This document shows positions 19,252-28,460 of a stretch of DNA of 64,000 nucleotides, one piece after another. Within the stretch, counting starts at the first letter, position 1. Every line of letters starts with the position of its first letter. The DNA lies in assembly GCA_021741145.1 (NCBI GenBank), contig JAIOYK010000013.1:1-64000 (forward strand), in the 5' to 3' direction. The stretch comes from Rhodospirillum sp. Lineage in GTDB: Bacteria; Pseudomonadota; Alphaproteobacteria; Rhodospirillales; Rhodospirillaceae. The notes below the pieces were generated by a model. The model had not been told where the DNA came from. It saw only the letters and a list, made by a program, of their open reading frames with translations, and did not search any database. The translations under genes and the position numbers were made by a program.

Positions 19252-21312
19252 TTGGACAGCTTCACCGGCATCATCTTCGCGCCCGTCCCGCCCACGCCCC
19301 TGCTCTGGGCGCTGTTGGCCCTTGGCCTTGCGATCGGCGGATACGCCCTGGCTCGCCGAGCACGCGGTTCCCTGCTCCGCTGCCTGCCGCTCGCGGCCCT
19401 GCTGCTCGCGCTCGCCAACCCCCAATGGGTGACGGAACGACGGGAGCCGGTGGACGACGTGGCCGTGGTGGTGGTCGACGAAAGCCTGTCCCAAAAGCTG
19501 GGCGGACGGATCGAGGAGGCCAGGGGGGCCGCCCAATCCCTGAAGGTCACCCTGGACCGGGTGCCCGGCCTTGAAACCCGTCTTGTCACCGTGGAGGGGA
19601 ACGCCCTGGGCACCCGTCTGGCCGAGGCCGCCCAGGACGCCCTGATCGACGTCCCCCGGAGCCGCCGGGCCGGCGTGGTCATGGTCACCGACGGGCGGGT
19701 CCACGACCTGGGAACCGGAGAGGATGGCATGCCCTTCGCCCCCGGCGCCCCGGTCCATGCCCTTCTGACCGGGCCGAAGGACGCCACGGGCCGCCTGCTG
19801 GTGGTCAATCAAGCCCCCACCTATGGCCTCGTTGGGCGGGAGGCCACCTTGACCGTGACCCTGGACGATCCGGAGGTGGAGGCGGGCACGCCCGTTTTCC
19901 TCTCCCTCTCCCGGGATGGGGAAGCACCCCGGGAGGTCGTCGTGCCAGCCAATCGGCCCGCCGCCCTGGCCCTGCCCGTCGACCATGCCGGAGCCAATGT
20001 CTTCGACCTCTCCGCGCCCGGACGGGAGGGCGAGGTCTCCACCCTCAACAACCGCGTCGCCCTATCGGTGAACGGGGTCCGCGACCGCCTGCGGGTCCTG
20101 CTCATTTCCGGTCAGCCCCATGCCGGAGAACGCACCTGGCGCAACCTGCTGAAGGCCGATCCGGCGGTGGATCTGGTCCATTTCACCATTCTCCGCCCCC
20201 CCCTGAAGGAAGACCTCACCCCCCTGTCCGAACTGGCCCTGATCGCCTTCCCCATTCAGGAGTTGTTCGAGGAAAAGCTGTCCGACTTCGACCTGATCGT
20301 CTTCGACCGCTATGCCCGCCGCGGCTTGGTACCGGAATCCTACCTCGCCAACGTGGCCGACTACGTGGCGCGGGGGGGCGCCCTGTTGCTCTCCGTGGGG
20401 CCGGAATACACCGAACCCTACACTTTGGCCGACAGCGCGCTGGCCACCGTCCTGCCCGCCACCCCCACCGGCGCGGTCAACCGAGGCGTCTTTCAGCCCC
20501 GGCTGGCCAAGGATGGCGCGCGCCATCCGGTCACCGCCGACCTGCCCCAGGGCGGCGAGACTCCGACCTGGGGGCCCTGGCTGCGTCAGATCGCCCTCGA
20601 CCAGTCCAGGGGCCATACCCTGTTGACCGGCTTGAACGGCTTGCCCCTCCTTACCCTGGACCGGGTCGGCGAGGGGCGGGTGGCCCTGTTGGCCAGCGAC
20701 ACCATTTGGCTCTGGTCCAAGGGCTGGCGCGGCGGCGGTCCCCAGGGGGAACTGCTGCGCCGCCTCGCCCATTGGCTGATGAAGGAACCGGAGTTGGAGG
20801 AGGAAAGCCTCCGCGCCCAGGTGGAGGATGATCGGATCACCGCCTCCGTCCGAACCCTTGGTGATCCCCCGACCCAGGTCACGGTGACCGCGCCGGACGG
20901 GACGGACCGGACCGCTCGGTTGGGCGTGCAAGGCCCGGGACGGGCGGGTGTGACCCTGCCCGCGCCCCTGCCCGGCCTCTATACGGTGACAACACCGGAC
21001 GGGAAACGAACCTTCACCGTCTCCGGACCACCCAATCCCCTGGAGACCACCCGCCTCTCCCCGACGGCCGAAATTCTCGCCCCCTTGATGAAGGCCACGG
21101 GGGGGGGCGCCCATTGGCTGAGCGATGGCCTTCCCGCCGTCCGCCGGACCAAACCCGGCCAATCGACGGATGGATCGGATTGGATCGGATTGCGCGCCAA
21201 TGGGGAGCATGTGGTCAGCGGCGTGACCTTGACCCCGGTCCTCCCCCTTCCCCTGGCACTCACCCTCATTCTCGGAGGATTGGCGTTGGCCTGGTGGCGG
21301 GAGGGGCGGTAG
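19252..21312 (+). CDS. Large membrane protein with VWA/GATase-like periplasmic domains
   Basis: A 686-residue protein with two N-terminal helices, a long extracytoplasmic region and a single C-terminal helix ending in WWREGR. The middle contains a VWA-like stretch (VAVVVVDESLS) and a GATase1-like fold (GALLLSVGPEYTEP). It starts at TTG 19252, 16 bases after the DUF4159 gene, and closes the moxR operon. I cannot assign a reaction. It is probably a structural or regulatory partner of the preceding proteins. Confidence 0.8.
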   Translation: MDSFTGIIFAPVPPTPLLWALLALGLAIGGYALARRARGSLLRCLPLAALLLALANPQWVTERREPVDDVAVVVVDESLSQKLGGRIEEARGAAQSLKVTLDRVPGLETRLVTVEGNALGTRLAEAAQDALIDVPRSRRAGVVMVTDGRVHDLGTGEDGMPFAPGAPVHALLTGPKDATGRLLVVNQAPTYGLVGREATLTVTLDDPEVEAGTPVFLSLSRDGEAPREVVVPANRPAALALPVDHAGANVFDLSAPGREGEVSTLNNRVALSVNGVRDRLRVLLISGQPHAGERTWRNLLKADPAVDLVHFTILRPPLKEDLTPLSELALIAFPIQELFEEKLSDFDLIVFDRYARRGLVPESYLANVADYVARGGALLLSVGPEYTEPYTLADSALATVLPATPTGAVNRGVFQPRLAKDGARHPVTADLPQGGETPTWGPWLRQIALDQSRGHTLLTGLNGLPLLTLDRVGEGRVALLASDTIWLWSKGWRGGGPQGELLRRLAHWLMKEPELEEESLRAQVEDDRITASVRTLGDPPTQVTVTAPDGTDRTARLGVQGPGRAGVTLPAPLPGLYTVTTPDGKRTFTVSGPPNPLETTRLSPTAEILAPLMKATGGGAHWLSDGLPAVRRTKPGQSTDGSDWIGLRANGEHVVSGVTLTPVLPLPLALTLILGGLALAWWREGR

Positions 21313-21434
21313 AGACCCGCCTTCGACCATCTCCAAATCGAGAACAATCCTTTCTCACTTACCAGGATTGTCCACGCCACTTCGGGGCCTTACTTTCCTG
21401 TTAGTTCTTCACTCCCGACCCAAAGAGGCGTCCG

Positions 21435-22037
21435 ATGAGCACCAAGATCCTTGTTCTCTACTACTCCATGTACGGCCATATCGATACCATGGCCAAGGCC
21501 GTCGCCGCGGGCGCCGCCGAGGTCGAGGGCGTCGAGGTTTCCCTGAAGCACGTCCCCGAACACATTCCCGCCGAGGCCCTGAAGGCCATGGGCGCCTCGG
21601 GCGAATACGATACCGAGGAAGCCAGCCCGGGCGAGTTGGGTGACTACGACGGCATCCTGTTCGGCACGCCCACCCGCTTTGGCAACATGGCCGGTCAGAT
21701 GCGGAACTTCCTGGACCAGACCGGTGGCCTATGGATGAAGGGCGCCCTGGTCGGCAAGCCCGGCGGCGTCTTCGTGTCCACCGGCACGGGCGGCGGCAAT
21801 GAAACCACCATCACCGCCTTCCACAATACCCTGTTCCACCAAGGCATGGTGGTCGTGGGCCTGCCCTATTCGGCCGAGGGTCTCACCACCATCGAGCCCC
21901 CCCACGGCGCGGGTCCCTACGGCGCGGGCACCATCGCCGGGGCCGACGGCTCCCGCCGGCCCAGCGAATTGGAACTGAGCCTCGCGCGCTTCCAGGGCAA
22001 GCACTTGGCCGAGATCGCCAAGAAGCTGAAGGGTTAA
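21435..22037 (+). CDS. wrbA: NAD(P)H:quinone oxidoreductase, WrbA type
   Basis: A 200-residue flavodoxin-like protein that uses FMN and NAD(P)H for two-electron reduction of quinones, avoiding semiquinone radicals. The FMN phosphate loop [12 protein letters not shown] and the [13 protein letters not shown] and STGTGGGNE segments are diagnostic of WrbA. It is followed 101 bases later by a glutathionyl-hydroquinone reductase, so the two may act on similar quinone stress. An AAAGAGG-like ribosome-binding site precedes ATG 21435. Confidence 0.95.
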   Translation: MSTKILVLYYSMYGHIDTMAKAVAAGAAEVEGVEVSLKHVPEHIPAEALKAMGASGEYDTEEASPGELGDYDGILFGTPTRFGNMAGQMRNFLDQTGGLWMKGALVGKPGGVFVSTGTGGGNETTITAFHNTLFHQGMVVVGLPYSAEGLTTIEPPHGAGPYGAGTIAGADGSRRPSELELSLARFQGKHLAEIAKKLKG

Positions 22038-22138
22038 TTCCAAAACCACGCATCTTGGGCTCAAGACACCCAATGCGCGTGGGGGGCGGGATCGGTATCC
22101 TCTCCGGTCCCGCCCTTTCCCCAAACCGGAGAGAACAC

Positions 22139-23080
22139 ATGGGACTCCTGATCGACGGCCAATGGCGGGACAGGTGGTATGACACCTGTACGACCGGTGG
22201 CCGCTTCCAACGCCAGGACAGCGCCTTCCGGGATCGGGTCTCCTCCGACGGCTCCACGCCTTTCCCCGCCGAACCGGGGCGCTACCACCTTTATGTGTCC
22301 CTGGCCTGTCCCTGGGCCCATCGCACCCTGATCGCCCGCAAGATCAAGGGTCTGGAGAAGGCCGTCAGCGTCTCCGTCGTGGATCCGTTGATGCTGGAAA
22401 ACGGCTGGGAACTGGGCGAGGGCGCAGACCCCGTCAACGGGGCGCGCCTGCTCCACCAAGTCTATACCCGGGCCAAGGCCGATTACTCGGGCCGGGTGAC
22501 CGTTCCGGTCCTCTGGGATAAGAAAGCCGGGACTCTGGTGAATAACGAGTCCTCGGAAATCCTGCGCATGATGAACGCCGATTTCGGCGGAACCGGCCCG
22601 GACCTCTATCCGGAGGATCTGCGTGGCGAGATCGACGCATTGAACGGCTGGATCTACGACAGCATCAACAATGGGGTCTACAAGGCCGGGTTCGCCACCA
22701 CCCAGGAGGCTTACGAGGAGGCCGTGACCACCCTGTTCCAATCCCTGGATCGGGTGGAGGGCATCCTCGCGGAAACGCCCTTCCTGACCGGGGAGCGGAT
22801 CACCGAGGCCGACTGGCGCCTGTTCACCACCCTGATCCGCTTCGACGCCGTCTATGTGGGGCACTTCAAGTGCAACCTCCGGCGGATCGCCGACTATCCG
22901 AACCTGTGGGACTACACCCGTGCCCTCTATCAGGTCCCTGGCGTCGCCGGGACGGTGAACATGGAGCACATCAAGACCCACTATTACGGCAGCCACAAAA
23001 CCATCAATCCCACGGGCGTGATCCCCATCGGTCCCATCCTGGACCTGGACAGGCCCGCCAAACGGGGGACCCAGGCATGA
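22139..23080 (+). CDS. Glutathionyl-hydroquinone reductase (Xi-class glutathione transferase)
   Basis: A 313-residue protein of the YqjG/PcpF/ECM4 family that reduces glutathionyl-hydroquinones back to hydroquinones with a second glutathione. The catalytic cysteine lies in LACPWAHRTL, followed by the thioredoxin-like and all-helical GST domains. The start ATG 22139 has GGAGAG upstream. The stop overlaps the pirin gene start in ATGA, so the pair is co-translated. The quinone substrate is unknown; this gene may help cope with catechol or quinone by-products. Confidence 0.93.
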   Translation: MGLLIDGQWRDRWYDTCTTGGRFQRQDSAFRDRVSSDGSTPFPAEPGRYHLYVSLACPWAHRTLIARKIKGLEKAVSVSVVDPLMLENGWELGEGADPVNGARLLHQVYTRAKADYSGRVTVPVLWDKKAGTLVNNESSEILRMMNADFGGTGPDLYPEDLRGEIDALNGWIYDSINNGVYKAGFATTQEAYEEAVTTLFQSLDRVEGILAETPFLTGERITEADWRLFTTLIRFDAVYVGHFKCNLRRIADYPNLWDYTRALYQVPGVAGTVNMEHIKTHYYGSHKTINPTGVIPIGPILDLDRPAKRGTQA

Positions 23081-23775
23081 TCGACATTCGCCCCTTCGCC
23101 AAACTGGGCAAGTTCAGGAACGCATGGCTGAACGCGAACTACCACTTCAGTTTCGCCAATTACTACAACCCAAACCGCATGGGCTTCGGCCCCCTGCTGG
23201 TCTGGAACGACGACACCATCCGCGCGGGCACGGGCTTCGATCCCCACCCCCACCGGGACATGGAAATCATCACCTATGTGCGCACCGGCGCCATCACCCA
23301 TAAGGACAACCAGGGCAACGAAGGCCGCACCGGCGCGGGCGACGTTCAGGTGATGTGGGCGGGCAAGGGCATCGTCCATTCCGAATACAATCTGGAAAGC
23401 GAGGACACGACCCTCTTCCAGATCTGGATCGAAACCGCCCAGAAGAGCATCAAACCGGGCTGGGACGCCCGCGCCTTCCCAAAGGACCCGGGCAGTCTGC
23501 GCCCCCTGGCCTCGGGCCGGGACCTCGCCGGCCACGAGGACGCCCTGCGCATCCACCAGGACGCGGCCATCCTTGGCGGCGTGCTCGTCAAGGACCAGGA
23601 GATCACCCTGCCCATGGACGGCCGAAAACTCTACCTGGTGCCGACCACCGGCGCCCTGGAGGTGAACGGCGAGCGGGTCGAGGCCCGGGACGGCATCGCC
23701 GTCGATGGCCTGAAGGACTTCACCTTCAAGGCCCTGGAACAGGCCGAGGTGGTGGTCGCCGACGTCGCGGCCTGA
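23077..23775 (+). CDS. Pirin family protein
   Basis: A 232-residue bicupin with the pirin metal motif: FDPHPHRDMEIITY supplies histidines and a glutamate is expected about 40-45 residues later near GIVHSEYN. Bacterial relatives such as YhhW show quercetin 2,3-dioxygenase activity; others bind regulators. It overlaps the glutathionyl-hydroquinone reductase stop by four bases and is followed by a strong hairpin. The physiological substrate is unknown. Confidence 0.92.
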   Translation: MIDIRPFAKLGKFRNAWLNANYHFSFANYYNPNRMGFGPLLVWNDDTIRAGTGFDPHPHRDMEIITYVRTGAITHKDNQGNEGRTGAGDVQVMWAGKGIVHSEYNLESEDTTLFQIWIETAQKSIKPGWDARAFPKDPGSLRPLASGRDLAGHEDALRIHQDAAILGGVLVKDQEITLPMDGRKLYLVPTTGALEVNGERVEARDGIAVDGLKDFTFKALEQAEVVVADVAA

Positions 23776-23779
23776 AAAC

Positions 23780-23810
23780 AAGCAGGGATGAGCCTCGCTC
23801 ATCCCTGCTT
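23780..23810. terminator. Convergent terminator hairpin after the pirin gene
   Basis: A perfect 13-bp stem (aagcagggatgag with its complement) around a five-base loop. It lies between convergent genes, four bases past the pirin stop region and 45 bases from the SDR stop. No T run follows on the plus strand, so it may act as a bidirectional or Rho-assisted terminator. Confidence 0.8.
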
Positions 23811-23854
23811 GGACGCGCGCCACGCCCCCCCTTGACCTCCGTTGAAGCGCGGGC

Positions 23855-24586
23855 TTACCACGGTGTCTCGTGGCCCGGTTCCACGAACCGACCGGAAACG
23901 GCATCCTCTCCGAGCAGCGCATAGGCGACCGGTAGTCTCGCGCCCTCTTCGGCGGTGAGGACACCGCGGTGTCCATTCAGATCCGTCTTCACGTAGCCTG
24001 GACTGACCGAATTCACGACGATCGGCGTGTCGCGCAACTCTTCACTGAGCTGTACGGTCAGCATGTTCAGCGCCGCCTTCGAGGCATTGTAGCCGATCAA
24101 TCGCACGGAATAGTAAGGAGACGTCGGATCACCGTTGAGCGCCAGCGAACCCAAGGAGCTGGACAAGTTGACGACCCGCCCCGCCGACGACCGCCGCAGC
24201 AGCGGCAGCATCGCCTGCGTCACGGCCAAGGTGCCAACGAAGTTCGTCTCCATGATTCGGCGAACGGCATCGGGCAGGGAGTGACTGGGCGGACCGTCAT
24301 CGGCGTCAACGATGCCCGCATTGTTGACGAGGATGTCGAGCTTGCCATGCTCGGCGCGGATCATTTCCGCGGCCGCCGCGATGCTCTCCGGATCGGTGAG
24401 ATCGATGCGGACGGACCGCGCCGCCAGTCCCTGAGACAAGAGATCCTCGACCGCCGCTCTTGCCCGCCCGGGATCGCGGGCACCGATGATGACAGTCACC
24501 CCGGCTTGGGCGAGTTGGCGCGCGATCTCGAGCCCAATGCCCTTGTTCGCGCCGGTAACCAGGGCGATGCGATTGGTGTTGGCCAT
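23855..24586 (-). CDS. Short-chain dehydrogenase/reductase
   Basis: A 243-residue classical SDR. It has the cofactor motif GANKGIG, NNAG, a catalytic serine in LSSSLG, and the YNASK pair supplying the tyrosine and lysine. Basic residues after the second strand suggest NADP(H), an inference. It resembles carbonyl-reductase-like SDRs. Its substrate is unknown. It is divergent from a TetR gene with a palindrome in the 74-base gap, so it is probably the regulator's target. Confidence 0.92.
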   Translation of the reverse strand: MANTNRIALVTGANKGIGLEIARQLAQAGVTVIIGARDPGRARAAVEDLLSQGLAARSVRIDLTDPESIAAAAEMIRAEHGKLDILVNNAGIVDADDGPPSHSLPDAVRRIMETNFVGTLAVTQAMLPLLRRSSAGRVVNLSSSLGSLALNGDPTSPYYSVRLIGYNASKAALNMLTVQLSEELRDTPIVVNSVSPGYVKTDLNGHRGVLTAEEGARLPVAYALLGEDAVSGRFVEPGHETPW

Positions 24587-24634
24587 GGGTGGATCCTTCC
24601 AATGGTGGGGTTTTGTGGTGCCCCATGATATGAA

Positions 24635-24657
24635 GGATTCCTCAGTTTGAGGATTCG
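24635..24657. promoter_or_regulatory. Candidate TetR operator
   Basis: The inverted repeat TCCTCA-GTT-TGAGGA (24639-24653), with partial symmetry in the flanking bases, sits four bases before the TetR start codon and about 50 bases before the SDR start. Its position in the shared divergent promoter fits a TetR-family repressor site. Confidence 0.6.
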
Positions 24658-24660
24658 CTT

Positions 24661-25389
24661 ATGGCGTCGAGCCCACCCCCCCATCTCGCCCCCCGGAAAA
24701 GGCCGCGTCAGACGCGCGCGACCGTGACACTGGATGCCATTTTCGAGGCGACCATTCAGGTTTTGGTGACCGATGGTCCCCGCCGCCTGACCACGACACG
24801 GGTGGCGGAGCGCGCCGGTGTCTCCGTCGGCACGATGTACCAGTATTTTCCTCACAAACAGGCGCTGTTTTATGCCCTGAACGAGCGTTACCTGGATTCT
24901 TTGGCCGAGAAGGTGGAGACCGCCTGTCGGGCACGGCATGGCGCTTCGATCCATCGGATGGTCGAGGCGCTCGTGACAACCTATTGGAACGCCAAGACGG
25001 AACGATCCGAAGTCACCCGCGCCCTCTACCAATCGGTCGTGGAGCTCGATAACGAGCCGTTGATCGAGGCGTACGGCCGCCGCGTCGACGCGGCGACCGC
25101 CGCGATGTTCGCCAGCGTACCCGATGCCACCTTCGCGGATCTCCCAACGGTCACTCTGACGCTCCTGTCCACGGTCTTCGGCACGGTCCGCACCGTATTC
25201 GAACGCAAATTATCCACACCCGAAGGGAGCGCCGTGCTTGGCCAACTGATTTTGATGTGCATCGCCTATTTGGAGGCGATCAAAATCCCGCCGCGCATCG
25301 CCGGGACAGCGACCGCAGGGGAAGAACCACCCGGTGGCGCGCCGGAGTCATCGACCGATCTGGACAACCGATCCCCGATCAAGGCTTGA
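24661..25389 (+). CDS. TetR/AcrR-family transcriptional regulator
   Basis: A 242-residue regulator. The N-terminal helix-turn-helix spans about 20-65 and includes TTTRVAERAGVSVGTMYQYF, after a basic tail PRKRPRQTRA. The C-terminal ligand domain is unassigned (residues about 90-200). The gene is divergent from the SDR gene, the usual layout for a local repressor, and its last 11 bases overlap the 3' end of the ABM-domain gene. Confidence 0.93.
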   Translation: MASSPPPHLAPRKRPRQTRATVTLDAIFEATIQVLVTDGPRRLTTTRVAERAGVSVGTMYQYFPHKQALFYALNERYLDSLAEKVETACRARHGASIHRMVEALVTTYWNAKTERSEVTRALYQSVVELDNEPLIEAYGRRVDAATAAMFASVPDATFADLPTVTLTLLSTVFGTVRTVFERKLSTPEGSAVLGQLILMCIAYLEAIKIPPRIAGTATAGEEPPGGAPESSTDLDNRSPIKA

Positions 25390-25954
25390 ACAGCCAGCCT
25401 CGGATCAGGCGGGTGACCCGGGGCATAACCAGATAGGTCATCAAAAGCACCTGAATGGTCGCGATAACGAAGATCTTGACGGGCAGGGGCAAGCCCAGGT
25501 CCGTCAGGACCGGGCCGACATATACGTTGAGTGGCCAAACAATCACGAACACCACCACGATCAGGGTGATCGCCATCTTGTGCGGCGGCGGCTTGGCCGC
25601 CACGGGAACCTCGGGCAGGTCGAACCAGCTTTCCAGGCCCGTCACCCGCTTCATGGTCGCCTCGCCCTCGACCAAGTCATCCAACTTGGCGAGCCATTTG
25701 GCCCGTTCCAGCGAGTCTTCCCAGGCCTGGCAATGGGCATAGGTGTCATAGCGGTAGATCAACACATATTCCCCGCCCGGCTGGCGGGGGCGGAGCACAT
25801 GGGCGCCCTGGTGTCCGGGAAACACACTGGCCTCGGCCACGACGCCGGAAATCCAGGCCTCGTAGTCCGCGTCCCGGCCCGGCTTGACCTTCCGAGAGAG
25901 CGAAACCGTCACCGGACCTTCCGATCCGGCTTCCGTGAACAATGAATCCGCCAT
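25379..25954 (-). CDS. ABM-domain protein with two membrane helices
   Basis: A 191-residue protein. The N-terminal 100 residues resemble the antibiotic biosynthesis monooxygenase (ABM) ferredoxin-like fold (VSLSRKVKPGRDADYEAWI). Two helices follow near 130-150 and 162-182. The ABM-plus-two-helix layout is known in proteins of unknown function. The start ATG 25954 has GGAGG upstream. It is the last gene of the phenol operon's minus-strand run, 20 bases after the isomerase gene, so a role in the pathway is only inferred from position. Confidence 0.82.
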   Translation of the reverse strand: MADSLFTEAGSEGPVTVSLSRKVKPGRDADYEAWISGVVAEASVFPGHQGAHVLRPRQPGGEYVLIYRYDTYAHCQAWEDSLERAKWLAKLDDLVEGEATMKRVTGLESWFDLPEVPVAAKPPPHKMAITLIVVVFVIVWPLNVYVGPVLTDLGLPLPVKIFVIATIQVLLMTYLVMPRVTRLIRGWLFKP

Positions 25955-25974
25955 TTTCCCCTCCTCCATGAGCA

Positions 25975-26568
25975 TTACAGCTTGGAACAGCCCAGTTCGC
26001 GCAGGTGTTCGTCCAGGAAATCCAAGCGGTCCTGCCCCCAAAAGATCTCCTCGCCGACAATGAAGGTCGGCACCCCGAAGACGCCGGAGGCCTTGGCTTC
26101 CTCCGCGTGACTTTCCAGACGGGCGAGACGGGCCGGGTCATCGGCGGCGGTCAGGGCCTCCGCGGGGTCGAGGCCGATCCGCTCGGCCACGGCGCGCAGG
26201 GGGGGGTCCTGGCCGATGTCCTGGCCCTTGGCCCATTCCTCGCGCATGCATTCCACCACCCAGTCCTTGAGCAGGCCCTTCTCCTCGGCCAACAGCGAGA
26301 TGGCGGCGGCGCGGGTGGGGTCCGTGGTCACCGGTGGCGGGTTTACGGGGATACCCAGGCGGCGGGCGAATCGGCGCATGTCCTGGCGGGCGACGGGCAG
26401 CTTGACCTTGGCCCGCTCCGGATCGGACCGCCCTTGCCAGCCCGGCAGGGGACGCCACAGCAGATCGACGTCGAACCGCTCGAACAGCGGAAACATCGTC
26501 TTGGATCCCAGGTAGCAATAGGGACTGCGGAAATTGAAAAAGACCCTCAGGCCAACCCGATCGGACAT
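25975..26568 (-). CDS. 2-hydroxychromene-2-carboxylate isomerase family protein
   Basis: A 197-residue DsbA/kappa-GST fold protein with the signature FFNFRSPYCYLG; the serine near residue 15 is the catalytic position in NahD. Family members isomerise 2-hydroxychromene-2-carboxylate in naphthalene degradation with glutathione. No other naphthalene genes are present, so it more likely acts on a different aromatic intermediate or by-product. It lies 91 bases downstream of dmpH. Confidence 0.88.
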   Translation of the reverse strand: MSDRVGLRVFFNFRSPYCYLGSKTMFPLFERFDVDLLWRPLPGWQGRSDPERAKVKLPVARQDMRRFARRLGIPVNPPPVTTDPTRAAAISLLAEEKGLLKDWVVECMREEWAKGQDIGQDPPLRAVAERIGLDPAEALTAADDPARLARLESHAEEAKASGVFGVPTFIVGEEIFWGQDRLDFLDEHLRELGCSKL

Positions 26569-26659
26569 GACGCGTCCCCTGTTCAAGACCACAAACAAAA
26601 AATCCGGCGGTCCCGCTCCACGCCCGGGAAAGGACGCGACGCGAGACCACCGGACAGGC

Positions 26660-27427
26660 TCAGTCGACGCAGCGTATGGAGACCGAGCCCAAATCCTGGA
26701 AGACGGCGCGGACATGCATGCCCGGCGTCATGGCATGGGCCGCGGTCGCCCCCCCGGCGAGCACGATATCACCAGGCGCGAGGATCTCGCCCCACCGGGC
26801 AACCAGACGGGCGGCCTGGACGAGGGACCGCACGGGATGCCCCAGGATCGCCGCGGTGGAGCCCACCTGGACGGTCCGGCCGTCGGCTTCCAGCAGGATC
26901 CCCAGGTTGTCGATGGGGGTATCCTTGGGCGCCCAGTTCCCCAGCACGAAGCCGGAGGAGGACGAGTTGTCCGCCACCACGTCGGGCAGGGTGAACTTGA
27001 AGTTTTCGTACCGGCTATCGATGAGTTCAATGGCCGGGGCGACGGCCTCGACCGCGGCCAGGGCTTCCAGCGGAGACACCTCGCCGGACAGGGGCTTGCC
27101 GATCAGGAAGGCGATTTCCGGCTCGGCGCGGGGGTGGACGTATTTGGCGCGGGAGAAGGACCCGCCCTCCTCCAGCCGCATGGTGTTGGTCAAGCGTCCC
27201 CAAATGACCTCGTCCACGCCCACCTGGATCATCTTGGCCCGGGAGGTCAGGCCCATCTTCACCCCAACCCGATGCTCCCCGCGCGCCAGACGGCGGGCAA
27301 TCGACAGGGCCTGTATGGAATAGGCGTCCTCCACGCTCAGGTCGGGGCTTTCGACCGTCAGTTGGGGGATGGCGTTACCGGTGCGCGCGGCCTCATCGAC
27401 GATGGCGGCGAATTTTTCCATGCTCAT
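26660..27427 (-). CDS. dmpH: 2-oxo-3-hexenedioate decarboxylase (4-oxalocrotonate decarboxylase)
   Basis: A 255-residue member of the hydratase/decarboxylase family. It decarboxylates 2-oxo-3-hexenedioate to 2-oxopent-4-enoate in the oxalocrotonate branch of meta cleavage. The [11 protein letters not shown] segment and the acidic metal site around PEIAF are family features, and WGRLT rather than the YGML of DmpE points to the decarboxylase. Its start overlaps the dmpG stop (ATGA). DmpE and DmpH are expected to work as a complex. Confidence 0.88.
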   Translation of the reverse strand: MSMEKFAAIVDEAARTGNAIPQLTVESPDLSVEDAYSIQALSIARRLARGEHRVGVKMGLTSRAKMIQVGVDEVIWGRLTNTMRLEEGGSFSRAKYVHPRAEPEIAFLIGKPLSGEVSPLEALAAVEAVAPAIELIDSRYENFKFTLPDVVADNSSSSGFVLGNWAPKDTPIDNLGILLEADGRTVQVGSTAAILGHPVRSLVQAARLVARWGEILAPGDIVLAGGATAAHAMTPGMHVRAVFQDLGSVSIRCVD

Positions 27428-28458
27428 GCCGCGGTCTCCCGTTCCTTGGCCAGATCCAATGCGACGTCGACGATCATGTCTTCCTGACCACCAACCATGC
27501 GCCGCCTTCCGAGTTCCACCAGGATATCCCTTGTGGGAATGCCGTAGGCCTTCGACGCCCGTTCGGCATGCAGCAGGAAGGAAGAATAGACCCCCGCGTA
27601 GCCCAGGGAGAGGCTCTCCCGGTCCACCCGCACGGGGCGCTCCTGCAGGGGGCGGACGATGTCGTCCGCCGCGTCCATCAGGATGGGCAGGTCACAGCCG
27701 CAGTCGATACCCATGCGTTCCAGAACCGCCACCAGGATTTCCAGCGGACAGTTGCCCGCGCCCGCGCCGTTCCCGGCGAGCGAGGCGTCGACGCGCACCG
27801 CTCCCGCCTCGATGGCGGCGACGGAGTTGGCCACACCCATCGACAGGTTGTGGTGCGCATGAACGCCGATTTCCGTTTCCGGCTTCAAGGCATCGCGGAA
27901 GGCCGTCACCCGCTCGGCCACGTCGGCGGGCAGCAGGGCCCCGGCGCTGTCGGTCACGTAGACGCATTCCGCGCCGTAGCTCTCCATCAGCTTGGCCTGC
28001 TCGATCAACTCCTTGGTCGGGATCATGTGGGACATCATCAGGAAGCCGATGGTGTCCATGCCCATCTCCCGGGCCGCGGCGATATGCTGGGCCGACACGT
28101 CGGCCTCGGTGCAGTGGGTCGCCACGCGGACCGAGCGCGCACCGGCGTCATAGGCTTCCTTCAGGTCATGGATGGTGCCGATGCCCGGTATCAGCAGCAC
28201 CGCCACCCGGGCATGGGTCAACTCGTCGGCCACGGCCTCGATCCACTCCCGGTCGGAATGCTTGCCAAACCCATAATTGAAGGTTGAGCCGGTCAGGCCG
28301 TCCCCGTGGCAGATCTCCACGGCGTCGACCTTGGCCTGGTCGAGCGCCTTGGCCACGTCCCGGGCGGTTTCCAGGGAATACTGGTGACGGACGGCATGCA
28401 TGCCATCGCGCAGGGTCACGTCCTGGATATAGAGTTTGTTCGGATTGGCGCGCGCCAT
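27424..28458 (-). CDS. dmpG: 4-hydroxy-2-oxovalerate aldolase
   Basis: A 344-residue aldolase of the HMG-CoA lyase-like family. It splits 4-hydroxy-2-oxovalerate to pyruvate and acetaldehyde, which is channelled to DmpF. The metal site is D18 in TLRDGMH and H200/H202 in GVHAHHN. It is two bases from the dmpF stop and overlaps dmpH, so stoichiometric expression with its partner DmpF is plausible. Confidence 0.96.
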   Translation of the reverse strand: MARANPNKLYIQDVTLRDGMHAVRHQYSLETARDVAKALDQAKVDAVEICHGDGLTGSTFNYGFGKHSDREWIEAVADELTHARVAVLLIPGIGTIHDLKEAYDAGARSVRVATHCTEADVSAQHIAAAREMGMDTIGFLMMSHMIPTKELIEQAKLMESYGAECVYVTDSAGALLPADVAERVTAFRDALKPETEIGVHAHHNLSMGVANSVAAIEAGAVRVDASLAGNGAGAGNCPLEILVAVLERMGIDCGCDLPILMDAADDIVRPLQERPVRVDRESLSLGYAGVYSSFLLHAERASKAYGIPTRDILVELGRRRMVGGQEDMIVDVALDLAKERETAA

Positions 28459-28460
28459 GG

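Noticed and set aside
18064-19986. A 640-codon minus-strand frame over the DUF4159 region
   Set aside because: It overlaps two well-supported plus-strand genes and looks like low-complexity Gly/Gln/Arg sequence from high GC content.
21343-21370. A terminator at the end of the moxR operon
   Set aside because: Only a seven-bp stem with a 14-base loop (acaatcc/ggattgt) and no T tract; too weak to call.
26569-26659. A hidden dmpI tautomerase gene
   Set aside because: The gap is 91 bases, too short for the about 60-residue protein.
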